Assembly (NCBI GenBank): GCA_020426125.1
Contig: JAGQQQ010000241.1
Coordinates: 1 to 5,915, forward strand
Direction: 5' to 3'
Origin: Planctomycetaceae bacterium
GTDB taxonomy: Bacteria; Planctomycetota; Planctomycetia; Planctomycetales; Planctomycetaceae
DNA length: 5,915 bases
In this document: piece after piece, positions 1 to 5,915 of the stretch
Layout: each line of letters begins with the position of its first letter
Position numbering within the stretch: position 1 is the first letter of the stretch
Position numbers and translations under genes: made by a program
The notes under the pieces: generated by a model
What the model saw: only the letters and a program-made list of their open reading frames with translations
Told to the model about the DNA's origin: nothing
Database searches by the model: none

Positions 1-3000
1 GCCCCCGGGAACCCCGCCCCCGAAGCCCCAATATCCACCTTCGCCGTCAGCTTCGCCTTGTCCGCATCAATGTCCAAAGCCAAGTCCCCATTGTCCAGAA
101 TCGACCCAGACTTCGAGGAGACGGTGACATTCGCCCCGCTAACTCCCGTCAACAACACGTTGTCCGTGGCCGTCAGCGTGACATCTCCCGTCCCCGCATC
201 AACGCTCACCCCATCGGCAATGGTCATGCTCCCCCCGCCGACCATGTCACTGTCCGCGGTCAAAACAATGTTCCCCCCACCAGAGGAGACGTCGCCATCG
301 ATATGCATATTGTCGCCGGCGGTGATCGTGATATTTCCACTGGGGGTGGTTGCCGAGTCGATCCCCAACCGGAGGTCGTCCGCCAGGTCGATATCGCCAG
401 CCGAAGTCACAGTCGCCACCAGACGCCCGCCCGCGTTGTAGACGCTATCAATTTCGATCGTGCCTAAGGCTCCAATCCCGGAAACGGCTGTCAGATTGAG
501 GTCATTCCCTTGGAGATCCACATTGGGATCGGCCCCAAGTTCCTCGATCGCCCCCTGCGAATCCAAGGTCACGGTATTGCCATTGGCCTGGACCAGATCG
601 ACCAGGATGTCCCCGGCGGACGTCGACAGATCGACATCCCCGGTCCCACCTGCCTTCACGTCCACGGCGGTCAGCGTTCCGCCGCTGGAGACGGTGATGG
701 CCCCATCAGCCGTGTCAACATCGGTGAGAGTGACAGCGTCTGTTTCGACAATGGTGATGTCACCCGTTCCGCTCACGCTGGCATCGATCGTGGCGACGGC
801 CGTGTTCAACTGAATCCCGGTCACGGCATCGGCCAAGAGATCATTCGCGGCCAAAGTCCCCGTTCCCGACACCCCGCCGCTCGTCGCGTCCAAAACCACA
901 TTGCCGGTGGTCGCGACACTTTGGTCGACCACAATTGTGCCGCTGTCGACATCCAGGTTGGCCGTTCCCAGGGTGATCGCGTTTGCTCCCTGGAAGGTGA
1001 CCGTGTCCTTGGCGCCAGCGTCAAGATCAAGCGAAGTGGAAGGCTTGTTGAACGTCGTCACTTCCCCAGCGTTCGAATCGACGGTGAGAGTGCCATCGCC
1101 GTTGTCGACAACCGTGATGCTCTCCGCCATCGCGTTGTTGTAATTCAGAAGGACATTCGCCGCGGTGATCGTCGACGTGATCGGCTCCAGTCCGGTGTAG
1201 GTGATGGTCTGTGTCCCGTTGTACCAGACCGATCCATCGTTCTCGTTGTCGTAGTCAAACCGCAAATCGGCGGCCGTTCCGCCAAGGATTTCCAATTCGT
1301 CTCCACTCGTCGTTCCGGCGGCGGCGTTGCCATCGTTGTCCTGCCCCTGACCATTGAAGACGATGCCCCCGGTCGGAGCAAACAGGCCACCCATGGGGTT
1401 GTTGACGCGAAGGACATCATCGCCGTCAAGGCCGTTGAACGTGAAGTCGGTCACTCCGCTGAAATTGATTGGCGAACCGCCGTTGATCGTATACGAACCG
1501 GAATCAGCCCCGGTCGCATTGATGATGAGCAGGTCATCGCCTGCCGTGCCATTGACCTCAAGGCTGCCCCCAAAGGTGAGCGACTCGAAGTCATCAAAGA
1601 CGACATCGGCGAACCCCCCGGTCGCGGAGATCGTCCCCGCGTCCCCCTCGGGGTCGAGCCCGTCCGGTGTGAACGTGGATGTCTGTCCCACCGGGGTCAA
1701 GTAAGTGAGTGAATCGCCGATCGCCACACTGGTCGGGGAACCGCCGTCGAGGTCGATGAGTGTTGTGGCATGCGGAGCGATGGTGACCGAGTCATTTCCG
1801 TCCAGCGAGGTGACCAATAGGTTGATTGCTCCAGAGAAGCTGATTGCCTGAACGACCTTGTCTCCGGTTGCTGAGAACTGGCCTCCGCCCCCGTCGATCA
1901 GGATCGTATCGGAGTTCGTGGTGAACTCGAGCGAAATCTCTGCAACGTTTGCAATCGCCCCCCCGGTCACGTATCCGCTGATGGAGTTCGCAATCAGTGT
2001 GACGTTGTCGGCGCCAAAGTTGCCGTTGACCGTCAAGCCGCTTCCAGTCCCTGTCCCAGACAAGCTGTTTCCGCTGATCGTCACATTGTCGCCGAAGACT
2101 TCCAACGCCGCGTACGTCGTCGCCCCCGTGAACGAATTGCCTTCAACCAAGCTGTCGCCCGCTTCCAGTCCGAGGAGTGGTCCCGACGCCGATCCGGTAA
2201 ACGCGTTGTTCAGGAAGTTCACATTCGTCGACGGAAGCCCAACACTTGCCTGGCCATTGATGTAGACCAGCTGCGAAGCGGTTCCTCCGAACTCATTATT
2301 CTGAATCGTGTGATCGGACTGGTTCCCCTCCGCTTCCAAAGCATTTTTTCCAACTTGGCCATTGAGGAGATTGTCTTCGATGATGTGGCCGAAGTTGTTC
2401 GCTCCGATGTAAAGAGCGTCGGCGGTTCCCGGGTTGACGGTGAATCCCGCGCCGGTTCCCCCAAAAGTGAGATTCTGCACGCCCGGGAGTGTTCGGATGG
2501 TTCCAAAGGCCTGAGACTGTCCGTTGATCGTCGTAACGGCTTTCCCCCCAGAAGAGATCAAATCAAGGTCATTGAGATTGATCAGAACGTCTTCGTTGTA
2601 AGTCCCGGGTTCGACGATCACAGTGGAACTGGTGACCAACCCGATCGCTTCGTTGATGCGTCCACCTGATTGTACTTGTGCTCCCGCGGCCGTCACGTGA
2701 AGTGTGGAGAAACTTCCCTGGAAGCCATAGGTGCCCCAGCCTGGAGTCGTTTCGACATCCGTGTCTGTGCCTGATCCCAAGTAGGGAGTGATGTCGAGGT
2801 TTGCGGAGGCCGGGCCGGCGATATCCGGCTGTCCACCGGGTGCCGTCGCAGCGCCGCCGAACGCAACTGGAATCAATGATGCGTAGCCAGGCTCTGCGCT
2901 GTTCACAGTCGTGATGACTGGAGAGACTGTGCCGAACCAGTTGCCGCTGAAGTCTTTGAGATTTGTTGTGCCTGGAGCCGGAAGTGAACCGCCGGACTGC

Positions 3001-5915
3001 CGGTCGACCACTTGGCCGTACCAGTTCGCACTGATGTTATTATTCGTGAACACCGACCCGATCGCCTGCTGGACGGGGGAATTGGATCCGCCTGAGGCGT
3101 CAAGGAACAGGACCCCAACAGTGCGGTTGTCGGTGATCGCATTTTCGGTTACGAGGAGATTGTCCGTCTGATTTCGGAAAATTATCCCAGTGTGATTGTT
3201 GGTAATCACACTGTTGCGAATGGTGTGGCCGCCACTGTTGTTGATATCGATTCCGGTCCGATTCCCCACGATCAGGTTGTCGTGGATCAGTGCTCCGCTC
3301 GTGGCCAATCCTTGAATCGCGATCCCGGCAGAATTCAAGGTTGGGTCGTTCCAGTCGGTGGTGTTGTTGCCGTCCCGAGTGATGGTGAAGCCTGCGAGAT
3401 TCACGTTGTCCGCAGCGATTCGCACTGTCGCAATGTCCCCCCCTTTTTGGCCAACGATCGCGCTGCTTCCTGGACCAGCCCCCAGAAGATCGACTGTTTT
3501 GTTGACGAGGACGTCTTCGTGATACGTTCCCGCGGCAACCAGGACGTCGCCATTCGCATCGACGGCATCGATCCCTTCCTGGATCGTTGCGAAGGAATCG
3601 ATCCCAAAGTACATCGCTGGGCCAGCCCCGTCGGGGTCTTGGCCGGGGATTGTGCCAGCGAAGTCATCGTCCACATAGACGGTAGGAAGAGGGGTCTGGT
3701 TGCGAATCAGGACGACATCGTTGCCGTCGCCTCCGTTGTAGAAGACTCGGTAGCTCTCGCCGTTTACGCTCACAATGGCAGCGTTGGGAAGTCCGGCGAA
3801 GGTTCCAGAGACGGCGTCGACACCATCGTTGTCGATGATCGTGATGATCGTGCCAGCCGCGGCGCCGACAATGTCGCTGCCGGTTGTATCCAATGTGGCT
3901 CCGCCGAGATTGACCGTGCCGTTAACGATGAACTGGTCGTGGCCTCCGACAACACCAGGACCTGCGGTGCCATCGACTTCGATGTTGAGCGAAGAGCCGG
4001 AGGTGAGTGACAACCCTGTGCTGGTCATCGTTCCAGGGCTGTATCCTGGAGCGAGCACCGCACCGGCGGCCGTAGCCGAAAGGGTTCCGTTGGCTTCGAA
4101 AATCCCCTCCAGGGTTGATGCCGCAGCGAGGTCGATCGGGCCCTGGAAGATCGCGGTATTGGTGAACGCCGTGATCGTGACGCCGCCGGTTGGGATCGTT
4201 CCCAGTTCATGACCGATGGTTCCGGAATTTCCATCGACGTAGGCGGCGCGATCGAAGGTGTTTCCGTTTGATCGGGCGATGGTGTCAAGGGTGTCGGTGG
4301 AATTCTGAACGAACAGGTGTCCGACAATCTCTCCGAGTCCGCTGCTGTCAAAAATGTTGTTGGTAATGGGCGTGTTGGGACGTCTGACACGCAAACTCGT
4401 GGCAAAGCGTGCGGTGGTTCCGGAGAAGGTATTTCCATCGATCAGCGAGTTGCCCGCATCAATGGTGACGAGCGTGTTTCCTTGTTCGTGAGGCGCGGCG
4501 GGCGCTCCTTTGTTGTCTGTCAGGCTGGTCCCGCCGGCGGTTCCGGTGATCACGTTGTTGGTGAAGGTGACGTTGGTGGTGTTCCCCGGAGTCGCCCCTC
4601 CGCCAATTCCAATGGTGACGAGTTGCCGGGGGACGTTTGCCAGAGAGAACTGCTCGCTGAATCCATCGCCGGCGGGATTGGCCCCGAGGAATGTCTGACC
4701 AGAAAACTCGTTTCCATCGATCAGGAAGTTGCTGATCAGGGCACCGAACTCCGTGATCAGGCCGCCATCGCCATTGGCGACGATGTCATTCCCCTGGATC
4801 GTCGCGCCGCTGTGTCCGCCCTGGAAGTAGACAGCAGCGTTCTCAAGTCCTGGAGCGCCGTTGTCGATGCCGATAATGGTGAAGCCCTGGCCAGGAGCAC
4901 CTAGCGTGACACCTGTCGTGCCATTTGTGATTTGAACGGCCCCGAGAGCGCCAACACCGGAGATCCCTTGAATAGTCGTCGAGGCTTTGCCATTTGCGGA
5001 CAGGAGTGAAACGTCCTTGTTGATCAGGACGTTCTCGATATAAGTTCCATCATTGACATTGACCGTTCCGCTTTCGGCGACTGCATCAACTCCTTCTTGA
5101 ATGGTCGCAAACGAATCGAATCCGATCAGATTCGCAGGGCCGCCGGGGCCATCGGGGTCGGTTCCAATCGGCAGGCCGACCCAATCGTCGTCGACGTAGA
5201 CCGTTGTTGGTCCCGATTGAAAGCTATTGTCGAACGCCAAGTTGGAGAATTCGTTTGTCGCGAACCAGCCGTATCGGTTCCCGCCGACTGTCGAGCCGAT
5301 GACATCTGACGGGTTGCTGAGCGTCCACGTATTGACAGTCGCACCCGTCGAATCGAGAATCGTCAGATCAACCGCGAGTTGTCCGCCTCCCGCATCGTAG
5401 AAGGTATGCTGGAAGGTGTACCACCCCTCGGTCGAGATTGCGATGGGTGAAAAACTAGGGTCCTTAGGATCCGAACTGCTTCGCGTGGAATTGTTGCTGG
5501 CACTAATCACGAAGCGGTCCGTGCCCGCACCGGGACCCGTCCCATCCGCCGAATTGTAGAAGCCTGCGTTGAAGACGAAGTTCCGACGTTGGCTCCCATC
5601 GGGCTGATTGATCGCAGAGATCCAGTCGAATCGGGTGTCGTTAGCATGCGCTCCGGCATTATTGACATCTAAGTAGATGTCGATCGATGTCGTGTAGCCC
5701 CCCTCCGGAAAGTCATTGGTATAACCGGCTGCCGTTGAAGGGCCAAACGGCGTTAAAGCACCGCTCCCTCCCATAAACATGCCAGCGGATTCGGCATGAA
5801 ACCCGCCAGTCCGAGAGGTGATTCCATTCGTCCCCGACGGCACCCGTGTGGCGTCGAAACTCCCGCCGAAGACTTGCCAGCCCACGGTATCGGCCTCGAA
5901 TCCCTGGTAGTAGCC
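1..5915 (-). CDS. Giant modular beta-strand/beta-helix repeat protein, internal fragment (both ends outside window)
   Basis: One minus-strand frame is open for 1,971 codons across the entire window with no stop, so the protein exceeds 1,971 residues. It starts mid-domain (GYYQGFEADTVGW) and leaves the window in the middle of repeats (KVDIGASGAGFPG). Seen directly: Gly, Thr, Asp, Asn, Val and Ser dominate; there is no cysteine, only 17 lysines, and 11 tryptophans, all before residue 1565. Modules in order are a lectin-like sandwich (1-231), a beta-helix (236-604), an SPGT cap (605-738), a second beta-helix (744-1069), a third beta-helix (1070-1331), an RTX-like/GLEPIT module (1332-1650) and a haemagglutinin-like strand array (1651-1971). 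Known of such families: they are secreted or cell-surface fibres and adhesins, common in Planctomycetes. Inferred: an extracellular adhesin or structural protein. No enzyme active site is recognisable. Signal peptide, anchor and ribosome binding site are not in view, so the start cannot be assigned. Confidence 0.95.
3..965 (-). other. Haemagglutinin-like Thr/Val/Asp-rich beta-strand repeat array, continues past window edge (residues 1651-1971)
   Basis: Short strands alternate with Gly/Ser/Asn turns. The clearest rungs start with DITIVETDAVTLT (1719), AITVSSGGTLTAV (1739), DVDLSTSAGDILV (1760) and TVTLDSQGAIEEL (1781), at steps of 20 to 21 residues. Another pair is NITITAGDNMH (1861) and NIVLTADSDM (1882), again 21 apart, followed by DVTLTATDNVLL (1911) and NVTVSSKSGSILD (1929). 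This resembles the beta-solenoids of filamentous-haemagglutinin-type adhesins and the dense repeats of planctomycete giants. I counted 46 acidic against 7 basic residues in 320, with no Cys or Trp. It probably forms the long shaft of the molecule. The array runs off the left edge, so its full repeat number is unknown. Confidence 0.7.
966..1922 (-). other. Beta-rich module with RTX-like Gly-Asp motifs and GLEPIT segment (residues 1332-1650)
   Basis: Repeated strand-turn units carry Gly-Asp turns: NSDTILIDGGGGQFSATG (1334-1351), LDGNDSVTI (1371-1379), NGTAGDDLLIINATGADSG (1455-1473), FNGLDGDDVLRVNNPMGG (1493-1510) and GDELEILGG (1538-1546). Then come NDGSVWYNGT (1560-1569) and ITYTGLEPIT (1571-1580). 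A last unit reads VVDNGDGTLTVDS, EVTTFNKPSTSLDLDAG and KDTVTFQG. The order GTAGDD, SGSYTINGG, FNG.DGDD, GLEPIT and EVTTF matches a module I recall from many planctomycete giant proteins. The Gly-Asp turns resemble calcium-binding RTX nonapeptides but are degenerate, and the last one has AGAKDTV where AGSGDDTV would be usual. Calcium binding is therefore possible but weakened. Likely a structural part of an extracellular fibre. Confidence 0.7.
1923..2708 (-). other. Right-handed beta-helix module 3, related to module 1 (residues 1070-1331)
   Basis: This copy enters through a shortened cap: RINEAIGLVTSS (1086-1097), EPGTYNEDVLINLNDLDLI (1102-1120), then GGKAVTTINGQ. It lacks the VYVDDD and DPDG parts seen in modules 1 and 2. 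The rungs are NFGHIIEDNLLNG (1174-1186), SDHTIQNNEFGG (1199-1210), STNVNFLNNAFTG (1229-1241), GDSLVEGNSFTG (1253-1264), DNVTISGNSLSGTG (1276-1289) and ADNVTLIANSISG (1302-1314). They align with module 1: TNVNFLNNAFTG with TNVTFTNNVITG, and DSLVEGNSFTG with NSLIDGNTFSG. In these proteins such helices serve as stalk or binding segments, and no active site is visible. It passes directly into the Asp-rich module that follows. Confidence 0.75.
2556..2660 (-). repeat. Beta-helix entry cap, truncated copy 3 (residues 1086-1120)
   Basis: Only the second half of the cap is present: INEAI in place of IQEGI, then EPGTYNEDVLIN and a LDLI strand. It matches the GTY.EDVLIN core of copies 1 and 2. The acidic first half is replaced by a HVTAAGAQVQSGG linker that continues from the module 2 tail. 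Confidence 0.7.
3188..3213. repeat. Perfect 10-bp inverted repeat with 6-base loop inside the coding sequence
   Basis: The left arm CAGTGTGATT (3188-3197) and right arm AATCACACTG (3204-3213) are exact reverse complements separated by GTTGGT. The sequence lies within the codons for SVITNNHTG (residues 902-910) of beta-helix module 2. On the transcribed minus-strand message the hairpin is followed by GGATAATTTTC, which has only a weak, displaced U-run, so it is not a convincing intrinsic terminator. It may be chance, a translation pause or an mRNA structure. No function is assigned. Confidence 0.7.
3483..3683 (-). repeat. Beta-helix entry cap, copy 2 (residues 745-811)
   Basis: Second copy of the cap, 507 residues after copy 1 and one residue shorter within the DPDG loop. 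Kept between the copies are VYVDDD, DPDG, DSFATIQEG, DAV, GTY and VL.NK.V.LL. The positions between these blocks vary freely, which suggests selection on the protein fold rather than recent copying or gene conversion of DNA. Confidence 0.8.
3702..4103 (-). other. SPGT-type beta-strand cap domain (residues 605-738)
   Basis: The stretch holds APGYSPGTM (622-630), then strands LSLTSGSSLNIEVDG (635-649), HDQFIVNGTVNLGGATLD (659-676), the TIITIIDNDGVDAVSG segment (689-704), GTFAGLPNAAIVSVNGESY (704-722) and a final YNGGDGNDVVLI (726-737). This order is a recognisable module of autotransporter-associated and planctomycete repeat proteins: an L-PG-SPG-T motif, an I-E-G strand, a D-V-G strand, an IDNDG strand, a GTF-GLP turn and a closing GGDGNDVVL strand. 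Its role is probably to end one beta-solenoid before the next begins. It sits exactly between beta-helix modules 1 and 2, which fits that. The GGDGND end matches the nonapeptide core of calcium-binding RTX repeats, but it is a single copy. Confidence 0.75.
4104..5210 (-). other. Right-handed beta-helix module 1 (residues 236-604)
   Basis: The module begins with a capping segment, TVYVDDDW followed by TDPDGPGG, then DSFATIQEGVDAV and DGTYIENVLINKDVSLL. This is the usual entry into pectate-lyase-like or NosD-like parallel beta-helices. Short rungs follow, each ending in an Asn-rich turn: GATIQGNDIVANGDGG (370-385), SNFLIDGNEFSG (395-406), TNVTFTNNVITG (448-459), GNSLIDGNTFSG (488-499) and NTPITNNIFDSSG (514-526). 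A Pro/His-containing loop (APAAPHEQGN, 471-480) interrupts the stack. The LIDGN turn is encoded twice by the same 14 bases, at 4432-4445 and 4711-4724. The fold is well supported. A polysaccharide-cleaving activity is not, because no Asp/Arg catalytic cluster of known polysaccharide lyases can be picked out. A structural or ligand-binding stalk is the simpler reading. Confidence 0.8.
5001..5204 (-). repeat. Beta-helix entry cap, copy 1 (residues 238-305)
   Basis: First of two nearly full copies of the same cap. It runs from TVYVDDD through DPDG, DSFATIQEG, DAV and GTY to the LINK..SLL strand. It matches copy 2 (3483-3683) at about 43 of 68 aligned residues by my hand alignment, but the DNA has diverged widely, so it is an old duplication. 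The acidic stretch DDD (242-244) and the DPDG loop (253-256) could bind calcium. That is inferred from residue type only. Confidence 0.8.
5223..5915 (-). other. Lectin-like jelly-roll beta-sandwich domain (residues 1-231)
   Basis: This segment opens with the aromatic, acidic motif YYQGFEADTVGW and continues with alternating strand patterns: GFHAESAG (39-46), a GGYTTSIDIYLD strand (72-83), NFVFNAGFYN (112-121), TDRFVISASNN (132-142), EGWYTFQHTFYD (163-174), LAVDLTILDSTGA (180-192) and NRYGWFATNEF (213-223). A Trp-rich concanavalin/LamG-like sandwich that ends on a final AFDN strand is the best fit. I recall similar domains at or near the front of large planctomycete repeat proteins, where they probably bind glycans or other surfaces. 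Five of the protein's eleven visible tryptophans are here. The first strands may begin upstream of the window. No catalytic glutamate pair of a glycosidase is evident, so binding is more likely than hydrolysis. The domain name is by resemblance only. Confidence 0.6.

Larger units (their letters stand above)
2709..3686 (-). other. Right-handed beta-helix module 2 with Trp-rich tail (residues 744-1069)
   Basis: A second entry cap (PTVYVDDDF, QDPDGAG, DSFATIQEGIDAV, AGTYHEDVLVNKTVDLL) leads into classic parallel beta-helix rungs. Visible ones are DNVNLAGFTITRDGNN (836-851), GALIHDNLIVGNRTGIDI (874-891), GGHTIRNSVITNNHTGI (895-911) and DNLLVTENAITDNRTVGV (918-935). Their N..I..N..GI spacing is typical of NosD/PbH1 repeats. 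A distinctive tail follows: ISANWYGQVVDR (961-972), SGNWFGTVSP (990-999), the PGGQPDIAGPASANLDITPY segment ending near residue 1045, and SGTDTDVETTPGWGTYGFQG (1048-1067). I recall this NWFG...DITPYL...SGTD tail from planctomycete beta-helix proteins, where it closes the helix. The rungs differ clearly from those of modules 1 and 3. The function is probably structural or adhesive. Confidence 0.8.

Noticed and set aside
58..441. Pro/Ser/Val-rich plus-strand open frames such as 58-441, 460-813, 1858-2265 and 3775-4212
   Set aside because: They are low-complexity mirrors of the Gly/Thr/Asp-rich gene on the other strand and carry no domain. The coherent minus-strand domains run through all of them.
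510..1712. A 400-codon open frame on the plus strand opposite the giant gene, with similar long ones at 2310-2669, 3192-4010, 4317-4904 and 5097-5309
   Set aside because: All five share the exact codon register of the minus-strand gene, so each plus codon is the reverse complement of a real codon. Plus-strand stops would require TTA, CTA or TCA codons in the gene, which are rare here; the frame ending at 1712 stops at a TCA serine codon. The predicted products are Arg/Asp/Gly-rich without recognisable domains.
2343..2351. Possible ribosomal slippery heptamer, A AAA AAT in the gene's frame, at residues 1189-1191 (GKN)
   Set aside because: The zero frame stays open with coherent beta-helix rungs on both sides, and I found no stimulatory hairpin or upstream Shine-Dalgarno-like element. 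A short A-run for a Lys-Asn pair is expected by chance.
4025..4438. Minus-strand open frames in a second register, for example 4025-4438, 1145-1429 and 3401-3676
   Set aside because: They overlap the giant gene out of frame, are rich in Arg/Ser/Pro and show no known motif. The main frame is uninterrupted at each site, so no frameshift needs to be invoked.
4432..4724. Fourteen-base direct repeat (4432-4445 and 4711-4724), considered as a recombination or attachment site
   Set aside because: Both copies encode the same LIDGN beta-helix turn in the same frame, so the identity is explained by the protein repeat.
236..5210. Pectate lyase or other polysaccharide-cleaving enzyme activity for the beta-helix modules
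   Set aside because: The fold resembles these enzymes, but I could not find a conserved set of catalytic Asp, Lys or Arg residues on neighbouring rungs, and lysine is almost absent. A structural or adhesive role is more cautious.
1..5915. CRISPR array, tRNA, rRNA, insertion sequence ends, promoter or intrinsic terminator
   Set aside because: No regularly spaced identical repeats, cloverleaf or rRNA signature, terminal inverted repeats with a transposase, or GC hairpin followed directly by a T-run was seen. The window is fully occupied by coding sequence.

Overview
The whole window is the inside of one very long gene on the minus strand. In the frame whose codons begin at position 5915, I read 1,971 consecutive sense codons down to position 3 and met no stop. 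Neither the start codon nor the stop codon lies in the window. There is no gene-free stretch, no RNA gene, no mobile element, no CRISPR array, and no promoter or terminator that I can support. Residue numbers below count from position 5915 downwards, so residue n covers 5918-3n down to 5916-3n.

The product reads as a giant, modular, cysteine-free, acidic, probably exported beta-strand protein. From memory of the families, this mix of modules is typical of the very large surface or secreted repeat proteins of Planctomycetes: a jelly-roll lectin-like domain, VYVDDD...DPDG-capped beta-helices, an SPGT cap, a GLEPIT module and Thr/Val/Asp-rich repeats. The moderately GC-rich codon use fits that origin. 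This is recognition by eye, not a database result.

Layout in the direction of translation (right to left): (1) 5223-5915, a lectin-like beta-sandwich; (2) 4104-5210, beta-helix module 1; (3) 3702-4103, an SPGT-type beta-strand cap ending in a GGDGND motif; (4) 2709-3686, beta-helix module 2 with a Trp-rich tail; (5) 1923-2708, beta-helix module 3, which resembles module 1 more than its neighbour module 2; (6) 966-1922, a beta-rich module with weak RTX-like Gly-Asp motifs and a GLEPIT motif; (7) 3-965, a Thr/Val/Asp-rich array with rungs of about 21 residues, like filamentous haemagglutinin.

The modules act together as one polypeptide rather than as an operon. The likely role is an extracellular fibre or adhesin with a sugar- or surface-binding head and stacked beta-helical stalk segments, possibly calcium-stabilised. 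Signal peptide, membrane anchor and secretion signal would lie outside the window. I see no discrete new multi-gene system. The main points of interest are the module shuffling, the loss of cysteine, the eroded calcium-type motifs and a perfect hairpin inside the coding sequence.
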